The notes under the pieces are model-generated. The model did no database searches. It worked only from the letters and a program-made list of their open reading frames with translations, and was not told the DNA's origin. Positions 1 to 7,266 of a stretch of 8,756 bases of DNA are shown here, one piece after another. The position numbers and the translations under genes are program-made. Position 1 is the first letter of the stretch. Each line of letters begins with the position of its first letter. The stretch comes from Accumulibacter sp. (GTDB taxonomy: Bacteria > Pseudomonadota > Gammaproteobacteria > Burkholderiales > Rhodocyclaceae). The stretch is from the NCBI GenBank assembly GCA_031276375.1, contig JAISNE010000162.1, positions 1-8,756 of the forward strand, in the 5' to 3' direction.

Positions 1-1253
1 TAGCAGTATTTCAGGCTGCTTTTCCAGTGCAGTCCGCAATACTTGTGGCACGCGGAGAGAAGACCCGCGATGCTGAACAGGCTGCCTATTCCCCGCGCGT
101 AGGCCAGCCCGAGCAAGCCGTGAGCGGGGACGATCAGCACCGCCGCGGCCAGAAAGCAGAAGAATTCGAGCCAGGTCACGGTGTTTTGAACACGTGTGTG
201 GCCGAGCAGGGTCAGGTATGATCGCAGCGGGCCGCCGGACGACAGCAGGGCCGAGGTAATGGAAAAGACAGCGACAAAAGGCGCGGCGGCCAGCCATTTC
301 TCGCCGAGAACGAGTTTTGTGGTGTCGAGCGCCAGCGCGGAAAAACCCAGGGCAATGGGCCAGATCACGGTAGCCACCGATGACAGGATTTTCAGAATGG
401 CCAAACGAGTCCGCTCTCGATCGTTTTTGATCGAAGCCAGAACGGGCAATATGGCGCGCTGCATGGCGGGACCGATTTCCGATACGGGCAGTTGTCCGAG
501 ATCGGAGCCGACGTTATATATGCCGAATTCCGACGTGGCGCCAATCCGGCCAGCCGCGAGTTCATCGCTTTTTCGCAACAAGAAACCGCCGATGTTGGAA
601 ATGAGCACCCATTTCGTCAAATGCCATATCTCCGGGATTTTCGATGTATCCCATCGCGGCCGGTAGGGGTGCAGGGTATAACCGAGTATGAACGATACAA
701 TGTATCCCGTGACGATGCCCAAGGTAAGCGCCCGGTAGTCGAGGAGCAGAAAACCAAAGGCAATGGTGGCCACGACGCTCCCCAGTTTACCGATCGTCGA
801 TATCTTGAAATCGATGGTGAAATCAAAGTCCCGTAACGCCAGGGTTTGCGCGACATTGTTGAAGGACGTCAGCACGACGCAGGCGGCAAATACCCACAAT
901 ACTTCGAGTACCCTGGGTTCGCCAAAATAACGGACGGCTACCGGCGCGCTGAGGAAAATGACTATTCCGGCAAGAATTCCCTGAACGAGGCGCAAGGTCC
1001 AGGCGGAGTCGATTTCCTCACGTGTTATTTTCTGCTTCCGGAGCAGGGCAACGGTAGCATCGAGGTCAAAAGAAGCCTGGATGAATCCAACCATCAGCAT
1101 GCTCATGGCGACGATGCCGTAATCCTCCGGCATCAGCAGGCGCGCCATGATTACCGTGTTGATGAAGCCAAGCGCCTTGGTCAGCCAGCGGGTAAATACG
1201 GCCCACAGCGCGCCGCGGATCAGGTTGCTTTTGGGCGATGCCTGCGGAGTCAA
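1..1253 (-). CDS. Wzx-type oligosaccharide flippase (polysaccharide biosynthesis protein), C-terminus cut by window edge
   Basis: Integral inner-membrane transporter of the MOP/MATE superfamily (polysaccharide_synt/MVIN type), expected to flip undecaprenyl-linked repeat units to the periplasm. The reading frame is open from 1253 to the left edge (417 codons seen). The next two bases read TA, so the stop could follow at once, but family members are usually about 480-500 residues, so the end is probably missing. Visible features: a basic N-terminus followed by hydrophobic segments (about residues 15-35, 45-65, 88-107, 118-135, 155-172, 176-192, 293-310, 325-340, 360-378); the family-typical RLLMPEDYGIVAMSML near residues 38-53; and WHLTKWVLISNIGGFLLRKS at about 210-229. 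The start is taken as TTG at 1253, 40 bases after the UDP-glucose dehydrogenase stop, because no in-frame ATG occurs before residue 36. The ATG at 1276 is out of frame and stops after eight codons. It is the last visible gene of the operon. Confidence 0.9.
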   Translation of the reverse strand, partial: MTPQASPKSNLIRGALWAVFTRWLTKALGFINTVIMARLLMPEDYGIVAMSMLMVGFIQASFDLDATVALLRKQKITREEIDSAWTLRLVQGILAGIVIFLSAPVAVRYFGEPRVLEVLWVFAACVVLTSFNNVAQTLALRDFDFTIDFKISTIGKLGSVVATIAFGFLLLDYRALTLGIVTGYIVSFILGYTLHPYRPRWDTSKIPEIWHLTKWVLISNIGGFLLRKSDELAAGRIGATSEFGIYNVGSDLGQLPVSEIGPAMQRAILPVLASIKNDRERTRLAILKILSSVATVIWPIALGFSALALDTTKLVLGEKWLAAAPFVAVFSITSALLSSGGPLRSYLTLLGHTRVQNTVTWLEFFCFLAAAVLIVPAHGLLGLAYARGIGSLFSIAGLLSACHKYCGLHWKSSLKYC

Positions 1254-1293
1254 TTGGAAGCTTTTCCAGTGGTCATGAACGAAGCCATTGGCT

Positions 1294-2613
1294 TTAGCGG
1301 CCAATCGCGAAATATTCGATGCCTTGTTTCCGGACGAATCCGGGATCGTACAGATTACGGCCGTCGAAAATAACCGGTGCTTTCAGCATTCGCTTGATGG
1401 CCTCGAAATCGGGACTGCGGAATTCTTTCCATTCAGTGACGATGACCAGGGCATCGGCTTTTTCCAGGGCGGCCAGTGGAGCGTTGGCGTAACGCAGACG
1501 CGGCTCGTCGCCAAGAACGCGCCGGGCTTCCGGCATGGCCGCGGGGTCGTAAGCCGTGACGGTGGCGCCGGCGGCGAGCAGGTCGCCGAGCAGCGCGCGG
1601 CTGGGCGCTTCGCGCATGTCGTCCGTGTCCGGTTTGAAAGCCAGGCCCCAGAGGGCGAAATGCCGGCCTTTGACTTCGCCGAATCTGGTGACGATTTTCC
1701 GGGTCAGCCAATGTTTCTGCTTGTCGTTCACTTCTTCGACGGCGATCAATATCTTGAGCGCGATATCCGCGTCGTCGCGCGCTGTCTGGATCAATGCCTT
1801 GACGTCCTTGGGGAAGCAGGAACCGCCGTAGCCGCAGCCGGGATAGAGGAAGTGGTAGCCGATGCGCGGGTCCGAGCCGATGCCCTGGCGCACCATTTCG
1901 ATATCGGCGCCGAGCGCCCCGGCCAGATTCGCCAGTTCGTTCATGAAGCTGATGCGCGTGGCGAGCATGGCGTTGGCGGCGTATTTGGTCAATTCCGCGC
2001 TTTTGACATCCATGACGATCAGGCGCTCGTGGTTGCGCTGGAACGGGCCGTACAACGCGCGCATCAGGAGAATGGCCTGTTCATCCTCGGCCCCGACGAT
2101 GATCCGGTCCGGGCGCATGAAGTCTTCGACCGCGGCGCCTTCCTTGAGGAATTCCGGATTGGAGACGACGCCAAACGGGATGTCGGCGCCGCGCCGCCGG
2201 AGTTCATCGGCGATGACGGCCTTGACTTTCGCGCCCGTGCCGACCGGCACGGTGCTTTTGTCGACGACGACCTTGTAATCGGTCATTTTCCGCCCGATCT
2301 CGCGGGCGGCGGCCAGCACGTGCCTCAGGTCGGCGGCCCCGTCCTCGTCGGGAGGCGTGTCGACGGCGATGAACAGGATGACGCCATGACGGACGCCTTC
2401 GTCGACATCGGCGGTGAAGCGCAGGCGCCCGGCGGCGCTGTTGCGCTTGACCATCTCCAGCAGCCCCGGTTCATGGATCGGGATGCCGCCCGCGTTCAGA
2501 ACGCGGATTTTTTCCGCATCGATGTCCAGGCAAAGCACATCGTTGCCAACTTCCGCCAGGCATGTGCCGCTGACCAAACCGACGTAACCGGCGCCGATAA
2601 CCGTGACTTTCAT
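1294..2613 (-). CDS. ugd: UDP-glucose 6-dehydrogenase
   Basis: Cytosolic NAD-dependent enzyme that oxidises UDP-glucose twice to UDP-glucuronate, a precursor for acidic exopolysaccharides. The 439-residue length is normal for the bacterial family. It starts with a Rossmann fold ([20 protein letters not shown], glycine motif GAGYVG at 7-12). NPEFLKEG is at 152-159, followed by the helical middle domain ([17 protein letters not shown], about 210-226). The catalytic cysteine is Cys266 in [12 protein letters not shown], and the C-terminal UDP-binding domain contains [18 protein letters not shown]. All key residues are present. The ATG at 2613 has a GAGGCGGA-type ribosome site a few bases upstream. 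It lies 105 bases after the acyltransferase gene and 40 bases before the flippase gene, on the same strand. A general UDP-sugar dehydrogenase is possible, but the sequence fits UDP-glucose best. The symbol follows family usage; ugd paralogues are common in EPS clusters. Confidence 0.97.
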   Translation of the reverse strand: MKVTVIGAGYVGLVSGTCLAEVGNDVLCLDIDAEKIRVLNAGGIPIHEPGLLEMVKRNSAAGRLRFTADVDEGVRHGVILFIAVDTPPDEDGAADLRHVLAAAREIGRKMTDYKVVVDKSTVPVGTGAKVKAVIADELRRRGADIPFGVVSNPEFLKEGAAVEDFMRPDRIIVGAEDEQAILLMRALYGPFQRNHERLIVMDVKSAELTKYAANAMLATRISFMNELANLAGALGADIEMVRQGIGSDPRIGYHFLYPGCGYGGSCFPKDVKALIQTARDDADIALKILIAVEEVNDKQKHWLTRKIVTRFGEVKGRHFALWGLAFKPDTDDMREAPSRALLGDLLAAGATVTAYDPAAMPEARRVLGDEPRLRYANAPLAALEKADALVIVTEWKEFRSPDFEAIKRMLKAPVIFDGRNLYDPGFVRKQGIEYFAIGR

Positions 2614-2668
2614 GATTTCCGCCTCGATGGATATGAAAACGCATATTGCCGGAGTTTTCCGATTTTAT

Positions 2669-2709
2669 CCCGCCAGTCGGGGCGGGACGAACGCTTGTCG
2701 AGACAAGCG
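2669..2709 (-). other. Two tandem hairpins between the acyltransferase and ugd genes
   Basis: Read on the minus strand, the first stem-loop (CGCTTGT / ACAAGCG, loop of four, 2709-2692) begins 9 bases after the acyltransferase stop codon. The second (CCCGCC / GGCGGG, loop of six, 2686-2669) follows and is trailed by ATAAAATC rather than a run of T. Neither is a convincing intrinsic terminator; they could stabilise mRNA ends or partly attenuate the flow into ugd and the flippase. Confidence 0.4.
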
Positions 2710-2718
2710 ATTGATCTT

Positions 2719-3780
2719 TCAGGAAAAAACATTTTTTGCCAGCCTGCCAAGATAGTGTCTCGCGTACTGGCAAGCGCCGTCGACCGTTCCCGGATCGAAT
2801 CCCACCAGACCTTTCCGTTCCCTTCGGGCCGCCATCCAGTCCTGTTTGTACGCGTCGTCGCCCGTCAGGTAGTCGATTTCATGGACTCGATCGATGTCGA
2901 TCGCATGGCGCATCAATTCGGCGGTCAAAAGCGTTCCGGCGGAGAACGGGTTTTTCCCCTGAACGTGCGCCAGTTTGTAAATGTTCGCCTTGCCCGCGTA
3001 GACGAGCCATATCTGGGCGGCGACGGGCCGCCTGTCCGATTTCAGCACGCCCAGCCTGAGCCAACCCTCGCGCGCGCCTTGCCGGCATAGCTCGGCGATG
3101 AATTCCGGATGCGATTCCGCGGGTTTCCAGCTTTTCCGGTAGATCTCCGCGTAATCCCCGATCGCGTTTTCCAATGCCGCGCCGGGTGTCTGGTGGATGA
3201 CGATCTCGAATGGGCCGGCTTTTTGCGCCTTGGCCAGATTGCGGTGGATGGTGTTGCGCAAACGCGACGGCCGGCCGGCGAGGTATTCGGCGTAGTTTTT
3301 TCCCTCGACCGAGAGGAACCAGTTGCCAAAACAAGTATAGGAATCAACGCGATAGCCCTGCGCTTCCAGGGCGCGGGGCATGTGGCGGTAGAACGGATGC
3401 GCGGTATCCAGCGGGTGAAAATCGACGACCGGCCAGCGCCGCGGCGACTGGCGAATCCACCCGGCCAGGGCTTGGCACACGAATTCCGTTGTCCCGGCGG
3501 GATCGCCGATCGGGCCAAAGAGGCTGGCGTAATAGTTGCTCATTCCTTCGAGCCGCTTTCCGGCGACGAGCGGGAAGCAGACGGCCTGGCTTTGCCGGGA
3601 GCTTTGCACCAGCACATAGTTGGCCCGCCCGGCAAAGGTATTCCCGTGTTTCCACAAGAGATCGAACCACATCGGCGTGTAGAAGATTTCCCCGCCCGCC
3701 TTCGCGGACAGAATGCGCGGAGCGGTTTCGGCGAGCGCGCCGAATCGCTCGAACACCTGGATGGCGGAATCGCTTGCCAC
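2719..3780 (-). CDS. GNAT-fold acyltransferase of the BioF2/FemAB-like (CelD) type
   Basis: A 353-residue soluble protein with no signal peptide or membrane segment. Residues about 170-315 match the BioF2-like acetyltransferase domain (Acetyltransf_6 type): SRLRNTIHRNLAKAQKAG (172-189), the DYAEIYRKSWKP helix (209-220), AAQIWLVYAGKANIYKLAH (254-272), GTLLTAELMRHAI (282-294) and DYLTGDDAYKQDW (303-315). Residues 1-150 would form the first half of the pseudo-duplicated GNAT/FemAB fold. Such proteins are common in exopolysaccharide loci and are thought to transfer an acyl or aminoacyl group to a sugar or lipid-linked intermediate; the donor and acceptor here are unknown. The start is GTG at 3780, 15 bases after the decarboxylase stop. 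No in-frame upstream alternative and no strong ribosome site are visible, so it may depend on coupling to the gene before it. A PEP-CTERM-associated FemAB protein is a close alternative label. Confidence 0.87.
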   Translation of the reverse strand: MASDSAIQVFERFGALAETAPRILSAKAGGEIFYTPMWFDLLWKHGNTFAGRANYVLVQSSRQSQAVCFPLVAGKRLEGMSNYYASLFGPIGDPAGTTEFVCQALAGWIRQSPRRWPVVDFHPLDTAHPFYRHMPRALEAQGYRVDSYTCFGNWFLSVEGKNYAEYLAGRPSRLRNTIHRNLAKAQKAGPFEIVIHQTPGAALENAIGDYAEIYRKSWKPAESHPEFIAELCRQGAREGWLRLGVLKSDRRPVAAQIWLVYAGKANIYKLAHVQGKNPFSAGTLLTAELMRHAIDIDRVHEIDYLTGDDAYKQDWMAARRERKGLVGFDPGTVDGACQYARHYLGRLAKNVFS

Positions 3781-3795
3781 GCCGCGCCACGCCAG

Positions 3796-5037
3796 CTACA
3801 CCAGCACTTCGACGCAGGCCGGATGAGCCAGGAAGGCTTGCGGGCTGGCCGTCAGGCCGTAGGCGCCGGATTGATGGACGACCACCAGATCGCCGATTTC
3901 CGCCCTGGCCAGATCCATCCGCTCGGCCAGCAGGTCGAGCGGCGTGCACAGCGGGCCGGTCACCGTCGCCGTCTCGCGTTCGGGCGAGGCCATGCGGTTA
4001 CCGATGACCACCGGGTAATTCTTGCGGATCACCTGTCCGAAATTGCCGGAAGCGGAAAGATGATGGTGCAGGCCGCCGTCGGTGACCAGGAACACCTGTC
4101 CGCGCGAAACCTTGCGGTCGACGATCCGGGCGACGTAGAGACCGGCTTCGCCGACCAGATAGCGTCCCAGTTCGATGACCAGCTCGGCGCCGGGAAAATC
4201 CCGCGCCGCGCGTCGTGACAACTCGTCGAGATTCGCGGCGATGGGCGCCAGATCGAGCGGCAGTTCGCCGGGGAAATAGGGAATGCCGAAACCGCCGCCC
4301 AGATTCAGCGCGCGCACCGGCGCGGGGATGGACGCGGCGAGCGTCCGCGCGAGATCGTAGCTCCGGCGCTGCGCTTCGGCGATGGCCTCGGCCTTCAGGT
4401 TCTGCGCGCCGGCGAAAAAATGGAAACCTTCGAAATCCAGCCCGGCGCGACCGATCTCGGCCAGCAGTCCGGGAACTTGTTCGGCATCGACGCCGAACGG
4501 CTTGGCGCCGCCGCCCATCCTGACGCCCGAGCCTTTGAGATCGAAGCCCGGATTGACGCGCGCCGCCACGCGCGCGACGTCGCCGGTTCGCGCATGGATG
4601 CGCGCCAGCTCGGCGACTTCGCGGAACGATTCGACGTTGATCAGAATGCCGGCGGCCACGGCGCGGCACAGATCGGCCTCGCTCTTGCCCGGTCCGGCGA
4701 AACTGATGTCGCGCGGATCGACGCCGCTGTCCAGGGCGATTTTCAGTTCGCCGCCGGAGGCCACGTCGATACCGTCGACCAAGCCCGCCAGATGTCCGAC
4801 GAGCGCCGGCATCGGATTGGCTTTCATCGCGTAATGGATTTTCAGCGTCACCGGCAGCGCCGCGCGCAGCGTTTCGACGCGCCGCGTGAGCAACTGGCGG
4901 TCGTAAGCGTAAAAGGGCGTTTGCCCGACGCGCGCCGCGAGCCGGGTCAGGGGAATGCCGCCGACCAGCAGTTCGCCGTCCTGGACGGCGAACTGGTCCA
5001 TCGGCGCGTGCCGGGGAGCGCGTTCACTGGCCGGCAT
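3796..5037 (-). CDS. PLP-dependent decarboxylase, exosortase A system-associated type
   Basis: Fold-type III PLP enzyme (alanine racemase-like barrel plus C-terminal beta domain) related to diaminopimelate/ornithine decarboxylases and close in pattern to the exosortase A-associated decarboxylase family (TIGR03099, from memory). From the chosen start it is 413 residues. The PLP lysine is Lys72 in HYAMKANPMPALV. The phosphate-binding glycine loop is LNLGGGFGIPYFPGE (GGGFG at 247-251). ELGRYLVGEAG begins at 289, the catalytic-type cysteine is Cys364 in GPLCTPLD, and GAYG is at 391-394. All residues needed for PLP chemistry are present; the substrate is unknown. The ATG at 5037 is preferred because GGAG stands five bases before it, giving a 14-base overlap with the ligase gene. 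The ATG at 5001 (401 residues, weak ribosome site) is the alternative. Its pairing with the ligase supports a role in making an EPS- or PEP-CTERM-linked small molecule. Confidence 0.95.
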   Translation of the reverse strand: MPASERAPRHAPMDQFAVQDGELLVGGIPLTRLAARVGQTPFYAYDRQLLTRRVETLRAALPVTLKIHYAMKANPMPALVGHLAGLVDGIDVASGGELKIALDSGVDPRDISFAGPGKSEADLCRAVAAGILINVESFREVAELARIHARTGDVARVAARVNPGFDLKGSGVRMGGGAKPFGVDAEQVPGLLAEIGRAGLDFEGFHFFAGAQNLKAEAIAEAQRRSYDLARTLAASIPAPVRALNLGGGFGIPYFPGELPLDLAPIAANLDELSRRAARDFPGAELVIELGRYLVGEAGLYVARIVDRKVSRGQVFLVTDGGLHHHLSASGNFGQVIRKNYPVVIGNRMASPERETATVTGPLCTPLDLLAERMDLARAEIGDLVVVHQSGAYGLTASPQAFLAHPACVEVLV

Positions 5038-6670
5038 CTTCGCTCCGTCCATCGGCGGCCGGCCGACCGTTCGTTCCGCCGTGGCGCTCCAGCCATTCGG
5101 CCGACAGCGCCCGGCGGTCGATCTTGCCGTTGGGATTGCGCGGCAGCGGCCCCGCGCGCGCGTCGATCCCCTGGGGAAGCATGTACGCCGGCAAGCGTTT
5201 CCGGCATTCGGCAAGAAGCGCCCGCGCGTCGAGTCCGGCGTCGCCCGGCGGGGTGGCGACGACCTGGATGGCCTGGCCCAGCGTCTCGTGATCGACGCCA
5301 AAAGCGACGCATTCGCCGACCATCTTCGTGGCGTAAAGGATTTCCTCGACCTCGGTCGGGCTGACGCGATAACCGGAAGTCTTGATCATCTCGTCGCGCC
5401 GGCCGACGAAGTACAGAAAACCGTCCTCGTCCATGCGTACGGAATCGCCCGACCAGACCGCCAGCTCCGGGATCGTCAGCCCCGGTTCGCGGCCCGGCGC
5501 AAGGGCGGGCAGGGGCCTGTAACGCTCGGCCGTCCTTGCCGGATCGTTCCAGTAGCCCATGCCGACCAGCGCGCCGCGATGCACCAGCTCGCCGGGTTCA
5601 TTGGGCGCGCAAGGCGCCCCGTCTTCGCGCAGGACCAGGATCTCGGCGTTCGGAATGGCCTTGCCGATCGAATCCGGACGCCGGTCGACTTCATCCGGCG
5701 GCAGAAAGGTCGAGCGGAAGGCTTCGGTCAAGCCGTACATCAGAAAGGGTTTGCTCTTCGGCAAGCGCCGGCGCAATGCGTCCAGCGTCTCGCGCGGCAT
5801 GCGCCCGCCGGTGCTGGCGAAATAGCGCAAATGTCCGGCAATCGCCGCCGGCCAGTCGAGCCGGGCCAACTGGATGTACAGCGGCGGCACGGCGGTCAGC
5901 CCGGTGACGCGCTCGCGCTCCAGCGCCTTCAACACATCGCGCGGCAAAAGATAATTGAGCAGAACGACGCGCGCGCCGGCATGGAAAGCCGTGGTGAGCT
6001 GGCTGAACCCGGCATCGAACGACAGGGGAAGAGCGGCGAGCAAGGTATCGCCGGCCGTATTCTCAAGGTAGCCGGCCACGCTTTTCGCGCCCGCCACCAT
6101 GTTCCGGTGCGACAGGACAACCCCCTTCGGCCGGCCCGTGCTGCCCGAGGTGTAAAGAATCGCCGTCATGTCCGCATCGATCACCCGGTGGCCGGGCCGC
6201 CGCGGCATGGCCAGCAGCGCCTTCCAGCCGACCCGCGCGGGCCGTCCCGCCGCGCCCTCCGGCGAATCGCCACCGGCCAGCACCACGTGGCGCAACTCGT
6301 CGCAGCGGGAAAGCGCCCCGGTCAACAAGGCGCAACGCTCGGGCGAAGTGACCAGGACGCGCGCATTGCAATCGCGCAGGATATAGGCGACCTGCTCGGG
6401 CTTCAGCAAGGGATTGAGCGGCACGAAGACACCGCCCGCGGCCGCCGCGCCAAAGCTGGCGACCACCGTCTCGAAACGCTTTTCGAGGTAAATGGCGAGA
6501 CGTTCGCCGCGCGCCAGCCCCAGACCGGCGATCCCGCCGGCAAAACGGACAACGGCATCCCGCAGCGCGGCGTAAGTCATCGAATCCTGCCCGTGGGTCA
6601 AGGCGATGTTCTCCGGAAAGCGCCTGGCCGCGTATGCCACGAGATCAGGAAGCAGACAGGAATCGCACAT
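5024..6670 (-). CDS. AMP-forming acyl-CoA ligase/synthetase, exosortase A system-associated type
   Basis: ANL-superfamily adenylating enzyme of 548 residues that activates a carboxylic acid as acyl-AMP and passes it to CoA or a carrier protein. Core motifs in order: P-loop AILYTSGSTGRPKGVVLSH (YTSGSTGRPKG at 173-183), YGLTE (312-316), GDSVRMDEDGFLYFVGRRD with ribose-binding Asp409, EMIKTSGYRVSPTEVEE at the hinge, and the catalytic lysine Lys516 in NPNGKIDRR. It appears fully active. Together with the following decarboxylase it matches the ligase/decarboxylase pair typical of exosortase A loci (TIGR03098-like, from memory). The ATG at 6670 is chosen (MCDSCLLPDLV) with GAAG just upstream; GTG at 6682 and TTG at 6697 would add only MRLFLVKKK-type residues. 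It is the first gene of the operon. No carrier-protein gene lies next to it in this window, so its acceptor would be encoded elsewhere or be CoA. Confidence 0.95.
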   Translation of the reverse strand: MCDSCLLPDLVAYAARRFPENIALTHGQDSMTYAALRDAVVRFAGGIAGLGLARGERLAIYLEKRFETVVASFGAAAAGGVFVPLNPLLKPEQVAYILRDCNARVLVTSPERCALLTGALSRCDELRHVVLAGGDSPEGAAGRPARVGWKALLAMPRRPGHRVIDADMTAILYTSGSTGRPKGVVLSHRNMVAGAKSVAGYLENTAGDTLLAALPLSFDAGFSQLTTAFHAGARVVLLNYLLPRDVLKALERERVTGLTAVPPLYIQLARLDWPAAIAGHLRYFASTGGRMPRETLDALRRRLPKSKPFLMYGLTEAFRSTFLPPDEVDRRPDSIGKAIPNAEILVLREDGAPCAPNEPGELVHRGALVGMGYWNDPARTAERYRPLPALAPGREPGLTIPELAVWSGDSVRMDEDGFLYFVGRRDEMIKTSGYRVSPTEVEEILYATKMVGECVAFGVDHETLGQAIQVVATPPGDAGLDARALLAECRKRLPAYMLPQGIDARAGPLPRNPNGKIDRRALSAEWLERHGGTNGRPAADGRSEDAGQ

Positions 6671-6703
6671 TTTTTTCTTCACGAGGAATAAACGCAAAAC
6701 GCG

Positions 6704-6709
6704 ATTCTA
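6704..6709 (-). promoter_or_regulatory. Candidate -10 box for the EPS operon
   Basis: On the minus strand TAGAAT (5/6 match to TATAAT) lies 33 bases before the ligase ATG, which is a sensible distance. No convincing -35 hexamer sits 16-18 bases further upstream, so the promoter would be weak, activator-dependent, or not real. It is offered only because the divergent arrangement requires a leftward promoter somewhere in this spacer. Confidence 0.25.
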
Positions 6710-6785
6710 TCGAACAAGCGATCCGCCGCGCAGCCAAATCGTTTCGCCAGGGCGAGGCGGCTTACGAGGAAGGCCCAAAGGTGTC

Positions 6786-6815
6786 GTTCCCCCTCGCCGC
6801 TTGCGGGCGAGGGCG
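6786..6815 (+). repeat. REP-like 30-nt palindrome, copy A (divergent)
   Basis: Begins GTTCCCC and ends GAGGGCG. Arms CCCTCGCC (6791-6798) and GGCGAGGG (6806-6813) pair perfectly around a 7-base loop. It matches copy B at 24 of 30 positions by eye, and substitutions at paired positions preserve the stem (for example G/C in place of C/G), which suggests the structure is what is conserved. Extragenic palindromes of this CCCCTCCCCC/GGGGGAGGG type are widespread in GC-rich proteobacteria. Confidence 0.75.
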
Positions 6816-6822
6816 CCCCCTT

Positions 6823-6857
6823 TCAGGGATCAGGGGTCAGGGATCAGGGATCAGGGA
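6823..6857 (+). repeat. Heptamer tandem repeat, five copies of TCAGGGA
   Basis: Five head-to-tail 7-base units; the second reads TCAGGGG and the other four are identical. A degenerate partial unit (TCGGA) follows. The array sits exactly between REP-like copies A and B. It lies outside any gene I can support, so length changes by slippage would not disrupt a protein. Confidence 0.9.
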
Positions 6858-6865
6858 TCGGAGTT

Positions 6866-6895
6866 GTTCCCCTCCCCCACTTGTGGGGGAGGGCG
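6866..6895 (+). repeat. REP-like 30-nt palindrome, copy B, with a small trailing hairpin
   Basis: Arms CCCTCCCCCAC (6870-6880) and GTGGGGGAGGG (6883-6893) form a perfect 11-bp inverted repeat with a 2-base centre. A second small hairpin follows at once (GGCGC, GAA, GCGCC; 6895-6907). It is 28/30 identical by eye to copy C at 8708, which lies in the same orientation beyond the membrane-protein gene. Confidence 0.85.
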
Positions 6896-6981
6896 GCGCG
6901 AAGCGCCGGGAGAGGGCCGGCGGTTCCATGACCATGGGCGTTCGGGCAAACCGAACCGCCGCCCCTCATCCGCCCTCGGCG

Positions 6982-7005
6982 CCTTTTCCCCCGGAGGGGA
7001 AAAGG
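6982..7005. repeat. GC-rich inverted repeat (10-bp stem)
   Basis: CCTTTTCCCC (6982-6991) and GGGGAAAAGG (6996-7005) pair perfectly around the four-base loop CGGA. On neither strand is it followed by a clean run of T, so it is a poor intrinsic terminator. It resembles the TTTTCCCC-GGGGAAAA member of the same class of intergenic palindromes as copies A and B. Confidence 0.7.
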
Positions 7006-7176
7006 GAGGGAGATTTGCGGCCTTCGGCGCCTTCTCCTCCCAAGGAAAGAAGGAAACAAAAGGAAATTCAAGCGCCGCGCCTTTCTTGCGGGCGACCTTT
7101 CTCCAGGAATTTGAAAATGCCATGAAAATCGCTCCCGCCCGCTTCACGCTCGCCAATTGCCCCCATGGCTTGGCGC

Positions 7177-7203
7177 ATGACAGCCATACAGGCCATATAT
7201 AAT
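7177..7203 (+). promoter_or_regulatory. Candidate sigma-70 promoter for the leader/membrane-protein unit
   Basis: A perfect TATAAT lies at 7198-7203. ATGACA at 7177-7182 (5/6 match to TTGACA) is separated from it by a 15-base spacer, shorter than the usual 17. A TTGGCG at 7170-7175 is too far away. Transcription would start near 7210 and leave an untranslated leader of about 55 bases before the first ATG at 7267. This leader contains the inverted repeat GATCGA/TCGATC (7242-7255) just before the ribosome site. Confidence 0.5.
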
Positions 7204-7255
7204 CGGATCGCCATGACATTCCGGCGACGACACGGTACGAAGATCGAACTCGATC

Positions 7256-7261
7256 GAGGAG
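7256..7261 (+). promoter_or_regulatory. Strong ribosome binding site GAGGAG
   Basis: GAGGAG sits five bases before the ATG at 7267. This is near-ideal spacing for the 8-codon leader ORF but 28 bases from the ATG of the large gene at 7290, so it directs ribosomes to the leader first. An inverted repeat (GATCGA/TCGATC, 7242-7255) ends immediately upstream. Confidence 0.6.
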
Positions 7262-7266
7262 AACAC

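Larger units (their letters stand above)
6671..7266. other. Gene-poor divergent intergenic region rich in repeats
   Basis: About 600 bases between the leftward operon and the rightward membrane-protein gene. Two overlapping plus-strand frames are open here, but their translations are low-complexity (Pro, Arg, Gly and Lys from palindromic GC-rich DNA), resemble no family I know, and run through the repeats, so I do not call genes. The region holds a candidate -10 box for the operon, two copies of a 30-nt REP-like palindrome, a heptamer tandem repeat, a 10-bp-stem inverted repeat at 6982-7005, loosely repeated blocks beginning CCTCGGCGCCTT and CTTCGGCGCCTT near 6975 and 7022, and a rightward TATAAT promoter. 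Confidence 0.8.

Noticed and set aside
1250..1276. ATG at 1276 as the flippase start
   Set aside because: It reads MTTGKASN and then TGA and is not in the flippase frame; TTG at 1253 fits the family N-terminus.
1288..3090. 600-codon open frame on the plus strand opposite ugd and the acyltransferase
   Set aside because: Antisense shadow of high-GC genes: the minus-strand frames carry clear enzyme motifs ([18 protein letters not shown]), while this translation has no recognisable domain.
4955..6691. 578-codon open frame on the plus strand opposite the acyl-CoA ligase
   Set aside because: Antisense to a ligase with a full set of adenylation motifs; the length reflects GC-rich third positions.
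6823..6857. CRISPR array
   Set aside because: The repeat unit is only 7 bases with no spacers and no cas genes nearby; it is a simple tandem repeat.
6982..7005. Intrinsic terminator
   Set aside because: Good stem but no T run after it on either strand, and no gene ends nearby.
6606..7202. Two overlapping plus-strand frames (198 and 163 codons) across the divergent spacer
   Set aside because: They begin inside the ligase gene, run through the palindromes and heptamer array, and give low-complexity Pro/Arg/Gly-rich sequence without a plausible ribosome site.
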